A stretch of 64,000 nucleotides of DNA from Beijerinckiaceae bacterium (GCA_027533425.1 JAPZUD010000001.1:930001-994000), one strand, 5' to 3'; positions 27,046 through 36,874 are shown, numbered from the stretch's first letter. Numbers and translations are program-made. The notes: generated by a model not told the origin, from the letters alone.

Positions 27046-29577
27046 TCACTTCTTCAGCGGCAGCTTCGGCACCGGCGAGCGGCGCGGCTTCGACGGTTCA
27101 TCTCTCGGCCCGTCAGGCGGGCCGGGATCCCGCGCGGGCGGAGGCAGCGGCGGCGCTGGCGGCGGCTTGGGCAGGGCCGCGCGGGTCGCTTTCGGCGCCG
27201 CCTTGCGGGCCTTGGGCTTTGCGCGCACCTTGGCTTTCGGCTTGGCGGGAATCGCCTCTGGCCTCGGCTTGATCGGGCCCTCCGGAAACTCCAGGCCGAG
27301 CTTCTTCTCGCCCTCCTTCTCGGTGACGATGACACGCACCGCCCCGCCACCCTTGAGCTTGCCGAACAGCACTTCCTCGGCAAGCGGGGTCTTGATCGTC
27401 GCCTGGATCAGCCGCGCCATCGGGCGGGCGCCCATCGCCTCGTCATAGCCATGCTCGACCAGCCAGTCCCGCGCCTCGTCCGAAAGCGAGATCGTGACAT
27501 GCCGATCCGCCAGTTGCGCTTCCAGCCCGGCGACAAACTTGTCCACCACCTGTGCGATCACCTCCCGCGGCAGGTTCCCGAAGGAGACCGTGGCATCGAG
27601 ACGGTTGCGGAATTCCGGCGTGAAGAGCCGGTTGATCGCCTCGGTATCCTCGCCTTCCCGCCGCTGGCGGGTAAATCCGAAGGCGGATTTCGCCATGTCG
27701 GACGCGCCGGCATTGGTGGTCATGATCAGGATCGTGTTCCGGAACTGGACTTCCTTGCCGTTATGGTCGGTGAGCTTGCCGTGATCCATCACCTGCAACA
27801 GGATGTTGAACAGATCGGGATGCGCCTTCTCGATCTCGTCGAGGAGCAACACGCAATAGGGGTTCTGGTCGACGCCATCGGTCAGCAAGCCGCCCTGGTC
27901 GAAGCCGACATAGCCGGGAGGCGCGCCGATCAGCCGCGAGACGGTGTGGCGTTCCATGTATTCGGACATGTCGAACCGGAGCAGTTTCACGCCCAGCACC
28001 GAAGCGAGCTGTTTGGCAACCTCGGTCTTGCCGACGCCTGTGGGCCCGGAGAAAAGGTAGCAGCCGATCGGCTTCTCCGCGTCGCGCAGGCCGGCCCTAG
28101 CCAGCTTGATCGCACCGGAAAGCTGCTCGATCGCCTTTTCCTGCCCGTAGACGACGCGCTTCAGCGTCGTCTCGAGATTCTGCAGTACGGCGGCATCATC
28201 CTTCGACACCGTCTTCGGCGGAATCCGCGCCATGGTGGCGATCGTCGCCTCGATCTCCTTGAGGCCGATCGTCTTCTTGCGGCGGCTCTCCGGCAGCAAC
28301 ATCTGCGAAGCCCCGGTCTCGTCGATCACGTCGATCGCCTTGTCCGGGAGCTTGCGGTCATGGATGTAGCGCGCGGAAAGCTCCACCGCGCCTTTCACGG
28401 CCTCGTTGGTGTATTTCAGCCGGTGGAACTCCTCGAAATAGGGCTTGAGGCCCTTGAGGATCTCGATCGCATCGGGGATCGACGGCTCGTTGACATCGAT
28501 CTTCTGGAAGCGACGGACCAGGGCCCGGTCCTTCTCGAAATACTGGCGGTATTCCTTGTAGGTGGTCGAGCCGATGCAGCGCAGGGTGCCGGCGGCTAGA
28601 GCCGGCTTGAGCAGGTTCGAGGCATCCATCGAGCCGCCCGAGGTCGCCCCCGCGCCGATCACCGTATGGATCTCGTCGATGAAGAGAATGGCCTTGGGAT
28701 GGGCCTCGATCTCCTTCATCACCTGCTTGAGCCGCTCCTCGAAATCGCCGCGATAGCGCGTGCCGGCCAGCAAAGTGCCCATGTCGAGCGCATAGACCGT
28801 GGCATCGGCCAGCACATCCGGCACCTCGCCATCGACGATCTTGCGGGCCAACCCCTCGGCAATCGCCGTCTTGCCGACGCCGGGATCGCCGACGAAAAGC
28901 GGGTTGTTCTTCTGCCGGCGGCACAGGACCTGGATCGTCCGGTTGACCTCGGATTCGCGGCCGATCAGCGGATCGATCTTGCCCGTGCGCGCCTTCTTGT
29001 TGAGGTCAACGGCATAGGCCGCGAGCGCGCTTTCCTTCTTCTTGCCGCCCTCGCGCTCGGTGCCGGGGCTGGCATTGTCCGAGCTCTCCTCGGGCTCTTC
29101 CTCGACGCCGCGGGGGGCGCGGCTCTCGGAGGCGCCGGGACGCTTGGCGATGCCATGGGAGATGTAATTGACCGCGTCATAGCGGGTCATCTCCTGCTCC
29201 TGCAGGAAATAGGCGGCATGGCTCTCGCGTTCGGCGAAGATCGCGACGAGCACGTTGGCGCCGGTCACTTCCTCGCGTCCGGAGGATTGCACATGGATCA
29301 CCGCGCGCTGGATCACGCGCTGGAACCCCGCTGTCGGCTTGGTATCGGCGCGGTCCCGCACCACCAGCGCCTCCAGCTCGGTGTCGATATAGGTTGTCAC
29401 CGTCTGGCGGAGGATGTCGAGATCGACATTGCAGGCCCGCATCACCGCTGCGGCATCCTCGTCGTCGATCAGCGCCAGCAGCAGGTGCTCGAGTGTCGCG
29501 AATTCATGCCGGCGCGCAGAAGCGTGACCGAGCGCCTGGTGGAGGGCGTTTTCGAGGCTTTTCGAAAAACTGGGCAC
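27046..29577 (-). CDS. clpA: ATP-dependent Clp protease ATP-binding subunit ClpA
   Basis: 843 residues. Unfoldase that feeds substrates to ClpP, with adaptor ClpS supplied by the upstream gene. Order: N-domain ([14 protein letters not shown] start, [17 protein letters not shown]), first AAA+ with [15 protein letters not shown] near residue 225, second AAA+ with [16 protein letters not shown] near 505, and the conserved TNAGAS. The ClpP-docking IGF/IGL-type loop is not obvious to me. The start is GTG 29577, giving the family opening. A C-terminal tail of about 80 Pro/Lys/Ala-rich residues, with [10 protein letters not shown], extends past the AAA+ core; similar tails occur in relatives. Confidence 0.97.
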   Translation of the reverse strand: MPSFSKSLENALHQALGHASARRHEFATLEHLLLALIDDEDAAAVMRACNVDLDILRQTVTTYIDTELEALVVRDRADTKPTAGFQRVIQRAVIHVQSSGREEVTGANVLVAIFAERESHAAYFLQEQEMTRYDAVNYISHGIAKRPGASESRAPRGVEEEPEESSDNASPGTEREGGKKKESALAAYAVDLNKKARTGKIDPLIGRESEVNRTIQVLCRRQKNNPLFVGDPGVGKTAIAEGLARKIVDGEVPDVLADATVYALDMGTLLAGTRYRGDFEERLKQVMKEIEAHPKAILFIDEIHTVIGAGATSGGSMDASNLLKPALAAGTLRCIGSTTYKEYRQYFEKDRALVRRFQKIDVNEPSIPDAIEILKGLKPYFEEFHRLKYTNEAVKGAVELSARYIHDRKLPDKAIDVIDETGASQMLLPESRRKKTIGLKEIEATIATMARIPPKTVSKDDAAVLQNLETTLKRVVYGQEKAIEQLSGAIKLARAGLRDAEKPIGCYLFSGPTGVGKTEVAKQLASVLGVKLLRFDMSEYMERHTVSRLIGAPPGYVGFDQGGLLTDGVDQNPYCVLLLDEIEKAHPDLFNILLQVMDHGKLTDHNGKEVQFRNTILIMTTNAGASDMAKSAFGFTRQRREGEDTEAINRLFTPEFRNRLDATVSFGNLPREVIAQVVDKFVAGLEAQLADRHVTISLSDEARDWLVEHGYDEAMGARPMARLIQATIKTPLAEEVLFGKLKGGGAVRVIVTEKEGEKKLGLEFPEGPIKPRPEAIPAKPKAKVRAKPKARKAAPKATRAALPKPPPAPPLPPPARDPGPPDGPRDEPSKPRRSPVPKLPLKK

Positions 29578-29659
29578 GGTCTGCTCGCTTTCCTGTTGCG
29601 ACGCCAGAAGGCGCCTGCCTGTCGTCCGGGCGGGCAATCGGTGCCCGCCTGGCTTCACG

Positions 29660-30028
29660 TCACTTCTTTTCCATCACGCATTGCAGCGGATGCTGGTTCT
29701 CGCGGGCGAAATCCATCACCTGCGTCACCTTCGTCTCGGCAATCTCGAACGTGTAGGTGCCGCATTCGCCCACGCCATTGTGGTGGACATGGAGCATGAT
29801 CTGCGTCGCCTGCTCCTCGTTCTTGTTGAAGAAACGCATCAGCACATGCACGACGAACTCCATCGGCGTGTAGTCATCGTTCAACAGCAGCACGCGATAC
29901 AGGTCCGGTCGCTTGCGGAGCGTCTTGGTCCGCGTCGCCAAAGCTGTCCCATGGGCCGGATTCTTGCCCGGGCCGTTGTTGCTGGGGCCGGCGAGAGGTG
30001 TCCAGTTCAGCGTCAAATCACCATCCAT
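29660..30028 (-). CDS. clpS: Clp protease adaptor ClpS
   Basis: 122 residues. Delivers N-degron substrates to ClpA. The core [17 protein letters not shown], the binding-site region [21 protein letters not shown] and [16 protein letters not shown] are canonical. The N-terminal 40 residues are a flexible, Asn/Pro-containing tail as usual. I chose ATG 30028; the longer version to 30133 is not conserved-looking. The clpS-clpA gap is 82 bases. Confidence 0.96.
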   Translation of the reverse strand: MDGDLTLNWTPLAGPSNNGPGKNPAHGTALATRTKTLRKRPDLYRVLLLNDDYTPMEFVVHVLMRFFNKNEEQATQIMLHVHHNGVGECGTYTFEIAETKVTQVMDFARENQHPLQCVMEKK

Positions 30029-30180
30029 GGTGTGAAAGGTTATGCCGGTTCGCGCGACAATCAAGCGGCATCTGGCAGGTTGGGCACAACATGCCGCAGG
30101 CCAGCGAGGCCGCGCAAGCGAACATGTAGGCAAGCCGGCCGCGAATTGTAAGGTCTGGCGGGAAAACGGATCCGAAACAG

Positions 30181-30208
30181 CAAAAAGCCCGGTCGCAAGA
30201 CCGGGCTT
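30181..30208 (-). terminator. Intrinsic terminator of the phasin gene (minus strand)
   Basis: AAGCCCGGTC (30185-30194) pairs with GACCGGGCTT (30199-30208) around a four-base loop. On the minus strand a T-run follows. It lies about 75 bases downstream of the phasin stop and upstream of clpS. Confidence 0.92.
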
Positions 30209-30280
30209 CCGCTATCGGGGAGCAGGCCGGCGACCGGAGCCGCCGGGCAGGTTGGCCCGTCAGGGCTGGCCTGTCTGGGC

Positions 30281-30616
30281 TTACTTGCCCTGAACCTTGG
30301 CCATCGCGCCTTCGAGCGGCTTGAAGGCTTCCTTGGTGAGTTCGGTCACGAGCTCGCCAACCTTCGTGGCATGGGCCACATAGCCTTCATAGGCGGTCTT
30401 GGCGAAATCGGTCTGGATTTCGACGGCCTTGTCGAGCGTCTTCACGCCGAGCAGCTTCTCGAACGTGGTCGAGCCGGCTTCGATGGCCTTCTTGGAATAG
30501 TCGGCAACTTCCGTCGCGATGGCCTGGATGCCCTTCTGCTGGGCCCCGAACGCCTTCACGGCGAGATCGAGATTTTCCTTGCCGAACTTCTGCATGTCTT
30601 CGAACGCGTTGATCAT
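30281..30616 (-). CDS. Phasin family protein
   Basis: 111 residues, all helical and amphipathic, with the Phasin_2 pattern: FGKENLDLAVKAFGAQQKG, IATEVADYSKKAIEAGSTTF near residue 36, and an end rich in Lys. Phasins coat polyhydroxyalkanoate granules, limiting their size and fusion. Single gene with its own terminator and an elaborate promoter (next entry). No pha biosynthesis gene is in the window. Confidence 0.93.
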   Translation of the reverse strand: MINAFEDMQKFGKENLDLAVKAFGAQQKGIQAIATEVADYSKKAIEAGSTTFEKLLGVKTLDKAVEIQTDFAKTAYEGYVAHATKVGELVTELTKEAFKPLEGAMAKVQGK

Positions 30617-30664
30617 GGTACGTCCCCTTGAGCTTGTTCCGGCATCGTTTGTCCGGATGACGCT

Positions 30665-30736
30665 GATCTATGTTGCAGCGCACAAAATGTCAAGAAACTA
30701 TTTTGCAGCGCACCATGCATGTTTGACATGGATCAA
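30665..30736 (-). promoter_or_regulatory. Phasin promoter with repeated operator and FNR/FixK-like box
   Basis: Read on the minus strand: an FNR/FixK-like box TTGATCCATGTCAA (30723-30736), then GTGCGCTGCAA (30703-30713), a perfect -35 TTGACA (30688-30693), a second GTGCGCTGCAA (30673-30683) lying inside the 17-base spacer, and a -10-like TAGATC (30665-30670). The two 11-bp repeats are identical and exactly 30 bp apart. TGC-rich sites of this sort resemble those bound by PhaR-type repressors of phasin genes. If transcription starts near 30658, the FNR-like box centres near -71. Confidence 0.6.
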
Positions 30737-30911
30737 CGGAAACCCCGCATGGCTCGCCCTGCAAGGCCCGGACAGCACAGGACCGGACGCCACCCGGCAG
30801 AAACTCGCTCAGCCTTAAGACTCGCGTAACCGGGATGGTCGCATTTTAGGCAGAACGTGGAGCAGAAGCTGCACGATGTCGAGGCGTCCCGGTCTTCCGG
30901 AGTAGGTGAGT

Positions 30912-32837
30912 ATGCGTTCTCCTTGCGTAGCTGCGGTCCGTTGGCCGCTTTCGCCGCGTCTTCTGGCGACAATCCTGCTGGCGCTGGTGATGACCGCCGC
31001 CCTGGTCGTCCCGGAAGCGGAGGCGCGCCGCAAGCGCCATCGTGCGGCTGGCGGCGGCTACAACCCGCCTTATGCCTCGATGGTCTATGATGTGAATTCC
31101 GGCCGCGTGCTCGAAGCGACCAATGGCGATGCCCTGCGCCATCCGGCCTCCGTCACCAAGGTGATGACGCTCTACATGCTGTTCGAGCAGCTCGAGACCG
31201 GCCGTTTCAAGCTCAGCACCGAACTTCCCGTCTCGCGGGAGGCGGCCAGCCAATCCCCGTCGAAGATTGGCCTTCGCCCGGGCGAGACGATCGCCGTCGA
31301 GGATGCCATCAAGGCGCTGGTCACGAAATCCGCCAACGATGTCGCTGTCGTGGTCGCCGAGGCGATCGGCGGTGAGGAAGAGCGTTTCGCCGCCATGATG
31401 ACCCGGAAGGCGCGTTCCATCGGCATGAAACGGACGACCTTCCGCAACGCGTCGGGTCTGCCGAATCCGAGCCAGTGGACGACCGCGCGCGATCTCGTGA
31501 CGCTAGGTCGCGCCATCCAGGACCGGTTTCCGCGCTATTACCACTATTTCGGTACCCGGAACTTCGCCTTCGAAGGTCGGGCCTACCGCAACCATAACCG
31601 TCTGCTTGGTCAGGTCGAGGGTGTGGACGGCATCAAGACCGGCTATACCCGTGCCTCGGGCTTCAACCTGCTCACCTCGGCCAAGGCTGACGGACGCCAT
31701 CTCATCGCTGTGGTTCTCGGTGGCCGTTCCGGCCGCGCCCGTGACGCACAGGTGGCCAGCCTGATCGAGAACCACATGGACCGGGCCTATGCCGGCCGCC
31801 GCATGACGGCGAAGGCCGTCGAGGTTGCCCGCGCTCCGGACGAGGATGACGAGATCGAGGAAGGCAGCCCGGCCCGGCCGGCCGCTGCTGCCCTTCCCCC
31901 TGCCCGCACCGCGCAGCGCGAGCTTCAGCCGCCGCCGGCTCCCGTCGGCCTGATGGCTGCCCCGGCTGCAGCCGCTCCGGCCGGCGCCATGCCGCTGCCC
32001 CCGTCCCGGCCTCGCCCGGCGGTGATCGCCGAAACCGGCCCGCGCCAGCAGGCACAGGATGACCCGGGCCTGACGCGCACCCGCCCGCTGGCACTCTCCT
32101 CGAGCGGCTCCACCAACATCGTCGCTTCGGCCACAACCCCGCTTGCCCTTGTCGGCACCACGCCGCGCTCTCCGGCCATGCGCTGGCAGGCCGGGCCGGG
32201 CGCGAGTGATCTGCCGCCGCCACGCCAGGCCGCCCCGCGTGACGAGCAGCGCCTCGTGCCGCCAGGCTCGATCCGCTATACCAATTCCATTCCCGGCGAG
32301 GCGCCGAAGGCCGAGGAAAGCCAGGCCCTGCCGGCGGCAGCGCCCGCGCCGCGCCCGGCACCGGAGCCCCGCCCCGCCGAGATCAAGGCCGAGGAACGCC
32401 TGCCGACGATGCAGCGCCGCGCCGAGATCGCCGCCATCACCCCGCCGCCGCAGCCAGAGGCCGCCCGGCCGGCCCCGGCTGTCGCTGCTGCCCCGGCTCC
32501 GGCGCGCCCGGCACCGGAAGCGGCCCGCGCGCCCGCTCCCGCCCCCGCACCGGCGGTCGCTGTCCGCGAACCGGCCAAGACGGCTCCGGCCCGGACCGGC
32601 TGGGTGATCCAGCTCGCCGCCGCCGAGAGCGATGCCAAGGCGCGGTCGATCCTTGACCAGGCCATCGAGAAGACCGGGCGGGCCCTGAAGGCCGCCGAGC
32701 CCTTTACCGAGGCAGTGACCAAGGGCGGCACCACGCTCTATCGCGCCCGCTTCGCCGGGTTCGATGCGGAAGAGGCTCAGGCGGCCTGCAAGACGCTGAA
32801 ACGCAGCGGCTTCAACTGCTTTGCCCAGAAAATGTGA
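30912..32837 (+). CDS. dacC: D-alanyl-D-alanine carboxypeptidase (S11) with C-terminal SPOR domain
   Basis: 641 residues, exported (hydrophobic PRLLATILLALVMTAALVV near residue 17). Trims the terminal D-Ala of peptidoglycan stem peptides. Active-site motifs: SVTK near residue 80, SAN near 140 and KTG near 244. After the catalytic domain comes a roughly 270-residue Pro/Ala-rich linker, then a SPOR domain (TGWVIQLAAAESDAKAR to the end) that binds denuded septal glycan. The combination implies action at the division site. ATG 30912 was chosen; GTG 30906 is two codons upstream. Confidence 0.94.
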   Translation: MRSPCVAAVRWPLSPRLLATILLALVMTAALVVPEAEARRKRHRAAGGGYNPPYASMVYDVNSGRVLEATNGDALRHPASVTKVMTLYMLFEQLETGRFKLSTELPVSREAASQSPSKIGLRPGETIAVEDAIKALVTKSANDVAVVVAEAIGGEEERFAAMMTRKARSIGMKRTTFRNASGLPNPSQWTTARDLVTLGRAIQDRFPRYYHYFGTRNFAFEGRAYRNHNRLLGQVEGVDGIKTGYTRASGFNLLTSAKADGRHLIAVVLGGRSGRARDAQVASLIENHMDRAYAGRRMTAKAVEVARAPDEDDEIEEGSPARPAAAALPPARTAQRELQPPPAPVGLMAAPAAAAPAGAMPLPPSRPRPAVIAETGPRQQAQDDPGLTRTRPLALSSSGSTNIVASATTPLALVGTTPRSPAMRWQAGPGASDLPPPRQAAPRDEQRLVPPGSIRYTNSIPGEAPKAEESQALPAAAPAPRPAPEPRPAEIKAEERLPTMQRRAEIAAITPPPQPEAARPAPAVAAAPAPARPAPEAARAPAPAPAPAVAVREPAKTAPARTGWVIQLAAAESDAKARSILDQAIEKTGRALKAAEPFTEAVTKGGTTLYRARFAGFDAEEAQAACKTLKRSGFNCFAQKM

Positions 32838-32921
32838 TCCGAGACTGTGTGACGAAGGTGAGGAGCCATCGCGATGTATGACCCCGCCGATCTTTCGCCG
32901 GAAATGAGCCGCCCGCTCGGG

Positions 32922-33629
32922 CTAGGTGCCCCGGCGGCGCGCTTCGAGCGCGATGTCCTTCGCCCGGTTGACCATCGCCGCGAGATAGGTCGAACCGCCC
33001 TTGTCGGGGTGAAACCGCGAAATCAGGGCCCGATGCGCCGCCCGGATGGCCTCTTCGGAAGCCCCCGGTTCAAGGCCAAGGACCTCATAGGCCTCCTGTT
33101 CACGCATTTCAGCCACGCTCGCCGCCGGTCCCTGCCCCGCTGCCGCATCGAATTGCACGTATTGACGCCAGCCGGGCGCCCTGCGGTCGAGATCCTGCGC
33201 GATCAGGTTTAACCCCTGCGGGTCAGTCTGCACCAATTCGCGGACCAGATCGGGAATCTGGTCCGGCTTGAGTTTGTGGAGCCATTTCCCGGCAAACTTC
33301 CCGGTCCGGATTTTCGCCTCGATTTCGCCGGTCGTCAGGTCAAACCAGACCAGCAAGGCCAGCGTGTGGATCTCGCTGCGCCGCGCGCGGCCGATCGGGT
33401 CGAACATCGCCGGCAGGCGGAAGCCGAGAAGCCAGGCCGAAAGCGAGACCAGCACGATCGCGAAATCCCAGCGCCCCCGCAAGGCCAGCAGGATCCCTGC
33501 ACCACCGGCCACGGCCCCGACGAGCTTGCGTGTCAGGGGTGACAGGGCCTCGCCGGTCTTGCGGCCGGGCCCGACGGCAAACCACCAGACGATCGCGCCG
33601 AACACAATCATGGAGAGAATGTAGTTCAT
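32922..33629 (-). CDS. Membrane-anchored J-domain protein of Tim14/Pam18 type
   Basis: 235 residues: an N-terminal helix (MNYILSMIVFGAIVWWFAVG), a second hydrophobic region near 35-75, a middle domain (WFDLTTGEIEAKIRTGKFAG), and a C-terminal J domain with the HPD tripeptide at about residues 207-209 (SRFHPDKGGSTYLAAM). A J domain at the C-terminus with the GGSTYLAA signature is characteristic of mitochondrial Tim14 and its alphaproteobacterial relatives. It should stimulate DnaK at the inner membrane. ATG 33629 preferred; 33653 possible. Confidence 0.88.
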   Translation of the reverse strand: MNYILSMIVFGAIVWWFAVGPGRKTGEALSPLTRKLVGAVAGGAGILLALRGRWDFAIVLVSLSAWLLGFRLPAMFDPIGRARRSEIHTLALLVWFDLTTGEIEAKIRTGKFAGKWLHKLKPDQIPDLVRELVQTDPQGLNLIAQDLDRRAPGWRQYVQFDAAAGQGPAASVAEMREQEAYEVLGLEPGASEEAIRAAHRALISRFHPDKGGSTYLAAMVNRAKDIALEARRRGT

Positions 33630-33702
33630 CGCTCCGTCGGCGCTCCCGCTCACCCCTGGCCGGGCCGCGAGGGCCCCCGAACTTCCTGCCGGTCAGCCGA
33701 AG

Positions 33703-34137
33703 CTAAAGCAAGCCCAATGCACGCAAATCATCCCGCATGGCCTGCGGCATGCTTTCCGGGACGGCTTCGGCGCGGATATCGACCGGGGCATCACCGGGCG
33801 GCAGGTAGCGCCAGCCCTGGAAGGGGCGGCACGGTCGCGACTGGACCGGGACGACAACTGGCTCCAGCACGAGATGGCAGCGCTGGATGCCATCCTCGGC
33901 GGTGAAGGGCTCGATCGCCTCGATCCGCTGGCGGGCGGTGATCCGGCCCTTGATCACCCAGTAGAGCGAGCCGCCATCGAGGATCTCGTCCATCCTTTTC
34001 GGCACCATCCGCGTCGTATGTGTCTGGCGATAGGGCCGGCCAAGCCGCTGGAACAGCAGGCGCGTCTCGTCGATCCAGCTTTCGAGATCGGCGATCGACT
34101 CGCAACCGACACAGAGTTTCAGAAGATGCAGCGTCAT
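33703..34137 (-). CDS. DUF1489 family protein
   Basis: 144 residues, soluble, starting MTLHLLKLCVGCESIADLESW, with THTTRMVPKRMDEILDGGS near residue 40 and GWRYLPPGDAP near 108; these mark the alphaproteobacterial DUF1489 family. Function unknown. Its ATG overlaps the mccA stop (ATGA), so it is translated with the carboxylase subunit. Cysteines in CVGC and QRC could bind metal, which is only a suggestion. Confidence 0.9.
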   Translation of the reverse strand: MTLHLLKLCVGCESIADLESWIDETRLLFQRLGRPYRQTHTTRMVPKRMDEILDGGSLYWVIKGRITARQRIEAIEPFTAEDGIQRCHLVLEPVVVPVQSRPCRPFQGWRYLPPGDAPVDIRAEAVPESMPQAMRDDLRALGLL

Positions 34138-36101
34138 GATGCCGGGTCGGCCTCCGCGATGCTCATGATCCGGGTGCCCTCGCCGAGTTGCGAACCCGCC
34201 GCATGGGCGAGACCCTCGACGCGGCCGGCCCGCGGCGCCAGCACCGGATGTTCCATCTTCATCGCCTCGACAATGGCCACGCGCTGCCCCTTTTCCACGA
34301 GGTCGCCCTCGGCCACGAATACCGCGACAAGCTTGCCATGCATCGGCGCCTTGACGAGCCCGCCGCCATCCCCGCCCCCGGCCTCGAACGAGACATCCAG
34401 CGCATCCACCAGGGCCAGCCGGGTCTGCCGGCCACGATCGAGCACATAGAGCGCATCCCCGCCCTCGACGAGGGCGAAATTCCGCTCCGGACCGTCCAGA
34501 TCCATGAGGATGGCCTCGCCCGCTGCATCCACCGGCAGGAGGATCGGCTCGCCTTCAACCTGGAGGCGAATCTCGCCCTTGCGGCCCGGGGCCATGGCGA
34601 AACCGTCCGCCGCGCTCCACGGATCGCTCGCCCAGCCCGAGAGGGCCTGCGCGGCCTCGGCAAGCCGTGCTTTCTCCTCGGCGAGCAAAGCCAGCGCGCC
34701 GGCCGCCACGGCGGCATCGTCACGCTCCGGCGGCACCGCGCCGAGCGCGGCCAGGTTGCGGTCGATCAGCCCGGTATCGAGCTTTCCGGCGCGGAAATCA
34801 GGATGGTCGATCAAGGCGCACAGGAAACGCGTATTCGTCTTCGGCCCGGCCACGACCGAGTCCGCCAGCGCGTCGCGCAGCCGGTCGAGCGCGATGTCGC
34901 GCGTCGGCCCATGGGCGATCACCTTGGCGATCATCGGATCGTAGAAGGGCGTCACCTCGCCGCCCTCGATCACGCCGGAATCGATCCGGATCCCCTCGCC
35001 GCCCGCCAGCCGCAGCGCGTGCAGCCGGCCGGTCGAAGGCAGGAACCCGCGCTCCGGCTCCTCGGCATAGAGGCGGGCCTCGACGGCATGGCCGTCAATG
35101 CGCAGGTCCTCCTGCCGCATCGGCAGCGCCTCGCCGGCCGCCACGCGGAACTGCCATTCGACAAGGTCAAGCCCGGTGATCGCCTCCGAGACCGGATGCT
35201 CCACCTGAAGGCGGGTGTTCATTTCCATGAAATAGAACCCGTCGGGCCGGAGCCCCTGCGAGCCATCCGCGATGAATTCCACCGTCCCGGCGCCGAAATA
35301 GCCGACAGCGCGCCCCGCCTCGACCGCCGCCTTGCCGAAGGCCGCGCGAACCTCCGGCGTCATACCCGGCGCTGGCGCCTCCTCGATCACCTTCTGGTGG
35401 CGGCGCTGCATAGAGCAATCGCGCTCGAAGACGTGGAGGATATTGCCATGCCGGTCGCCGAAGATCTGCACCTCGACATGGCGCGGCGCCGTCACGTATT
35501 TCTCGACGAGAACGCGCGCATCGCCGAAGGAATTCGAGGCCTCGCGCTGGCAGGAAGCCAGGGCCTCCTCGAAATCGGCATGTTTGTCGACCCGGCGCAT
35601 GCCCTTCCCGCCCCCGCCGGCCACCGCCTTGATCAGCACGGGATAACCGATCTGGTAGGCCTTCTCCTTGAGAAAAGCGGGGTCCTGGATCTCGCCATGA
35701 TAACCCGGCACCACCGGCACGCCGGCCTTCTCGACCAGGCTCTTGGCGGCATCCTTCAGCCCCATCGCCCGGACAGCGGAAGGCGGCGGGCCGACAAACA
35801 CGACGCCGGCGGCGGCGCAGGCCTCGGCAAACTCGGCATTTTCCGACAGGAAGCCATAGCCCGGATGCAGGCATTCGGCGCCCGTCCGGCGGGCGACATC
35901 GAGGATCCGCTCCGTGACAAGGTAGCTCTCCCGGGCCGGCGCCGGGCCGATGCAATGGGCCTCGTCTGCAAAGGCCACGAAGGGCGCGGCGGCATCGGCC
36001 TCCGAATGGACGGCAATCACGCGGAGGCCGAGCCGGCGGGCGGTCCGGGCGACGCGAAGGGCGATTTCACCGCGATTGGCAATCAGGACGCTGGAAAACA
36101 T
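34134..36101 (-). CDS. mccA: Methylcrotonyl-CoA carboxylase, biotin-containing alpha subunit
   Basis: 655 residues. Biotin carboxylase domain (FSSVLIANRGEIALRVARTA at the start, ATP-grasp loop AVAGGGGKGMRRV near 162, EMNTRLQVEHPVSE near 300), a linker, and a C-terminal biotinyl domain with EAMKMEH, biotin-Lys near 615. It carboxylates biotin for a CoA carboxylase. Assignment to methylcrotonyl-CoA rather than propionyl- or geranyl-CoA rests on the matching beta subunit and isovaleryl-CoA dehydrogenase 3-10 kb away in the window. It runs from the CDF-like gene (3 bases) into DUF1489 (overlap). Confidence 0.9.
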   Translation of the reverse strand: MFSSVLIANRGEIALRVARTARRLGLRVIAVHSEADAAAPFVAFADEAHCIGPAPARESYLVTERILDVARRTGAECLHPGYGFLSENAEFAEACAAAGVVFVGPPPSAVRAMGLKDAAKSLVEKAGVPVVPGYHGEIQDPAFLKEKAYQIGYPVLIKAVAGGGGKGMRRVDKHADFEEALASCQREASNSFGDARVLVEKYVTAPRHVEVQIFGDRHGNILHVFERDCSMQRRHQKVIEEAPAPGMTPEVRAAFGKAAVEAGRAVGYFGAGTVEFIADGSQGLRPDGFYFMEMNTRLQVEHPVSEAITGLDLVEWQFRVAAGEALPMRQEDLRIDGHAVEARLYAEEPERGFLPSTGRLHALRLAGGEGIRIDSGVIEGGEVTPFYDPMIAKVIAHGPTRDIALDRLRDALADSVVAGPKTNTRFLCALIDHPDFRAGKLDTGLIDRNLAALGAVPPERDDAAVAAGALALLAEEKARLAEAAQALSGWASDPWSAADGFAMAPGRKGEIRLQVEGEPILLPVDAAGEAILMDLDGPERNFALVEGGDALYVLDRGRQTRLALVDALDVSFEAGGGDGGGLVKAPMHGKLVAVFVAEGDLVEKGQRVAIVEAMKMEHPVLAPRAGRVEGLAHAAGSQLGEGTRIMSIAEADPAS

Positions 36102-36104
36102 GCT

Positions 36105-36782
36105 TTAATCCATCGATTTGGCATCATTGGCGCCGGACGTTGCATAGCTTTCCGGGGTTTGTCTATCAGGCAGGCGACAACGTCCCCAATCTCTGTAGAC
36201 GGCGAGGCCGATTGCGCCTGCTGCCTGAAGATTGAGCGCGATAATCACCAGATCCAGCACAATTTCCGGTCCCTGCGAAGGGTTGAGCCGGGCCCAGAGG
36301 CCGACAATCGCGAAGGCTGTGGTGGAGATCATGTCGTTGCGGCTCGACAGCCAGGTCGCGGTGATCAGCGGGTTGTCGCTGCCGCGGAACCGCACCATCA
36401 GCGCCACCACAAACAGGGCCAGCCCGATCGCCGTGAACGCTGACCAGCCTGCCACCCAGGGCTGCGGGCGCCGCCCCGTGACGATCTTGTCCCAGAGGTC
36501 GTAGCCGGTATGCGCGGCCGCCACGAGCAGCACTCCGGCCACCCAGAGCGCGGCCAGTTCCTCGAAACGCTGCCCGCGCCCGAACACCGCGAGGGCCACC
36601 GCCCAGAGCGCGACATCATAGATCCAGTCGATCCCATCCTTGAGGAGGAACCGGTCGCCGAGATGCAGCGCATAGAGGCTCTGCGTCACCGCCAGCCCGG
36701 CAATGACGCCGACAATCAGCATCACCCGTCGCCGGTAGAGGCGGGATTCGGCGGCAAGGTTTTGCAGGGCAGCAGGGTCCAT
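36105..36782 (-). CDS. CDF-like cation transporter membrane domain protein
   Basis: 225 residues with about six hydrophobic segments and no cytoplasmic C-terminal domain. It matches the short cation-transporter group related to cation diffusion facilitators: LLKDGIDWIYDVALW (TM2 metal-site region) near residue 46 and WLSSRNDMISTTAFAIVG (TM5 region) near 150, ending in a membrane helix and a short polar tail. The standard TM5 HxxxD is replaced by SxxND, so metal transport is unproven. ATG 36782 was chosen over a 76-residue upstream extension. It lies 3 bases before mccA. Confidence 0.7.
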   Translation of the reverse strand: MDPAALQNLAAESRLYRRRVMLIVGVIAGLAVTQSLYALHLGDRFLLKDGIDWIYDVALWAVALAVFGRGQRFEELAALWVAGVLLVAAAHTGYDLWDKIVTGRRPQPWVAGWSAFTAIGLALFVVALMVRFRGSDNPLITATWLSSRNDMISTTAFAIVGLWARLNPSQGPEIVLDLVIIALNLQAAGAIGLAVYRDWGRCRLPDRQTPESYATSGANDAKSMD

Positions 36783-36849
36783 CCGCCGATGGTGCCCCGG
36801 CTGGCGGCCGAAATCTACAGGCACTGCCGGCCCGTCCCCGCAAACGAAT

Positions 36850-36874
36850 AGGGCCGGCGCATCGCACCGGCCCT
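36850..36874 (-). terminator. Hairpin downstream of ridA, possible weak terminator
   Basis: AGGGCCGG (36850-36857) is complementary to CCGGCCCT (36867-36874) with a nine-base loop. It lies 28 bases after the ridA stop on the minus strand. There is no good T-run, so termination may be weak and allow reading into the CDF-like gene and mccA. Confidence 0.35.

Noticed and set aside
34188-36443. 751-codon open frame antisense to mccA
   Set aside because: Shadow of the biotin carboxylase gene; composition typical of an antisense frame (His/Arg/Asp-rich).
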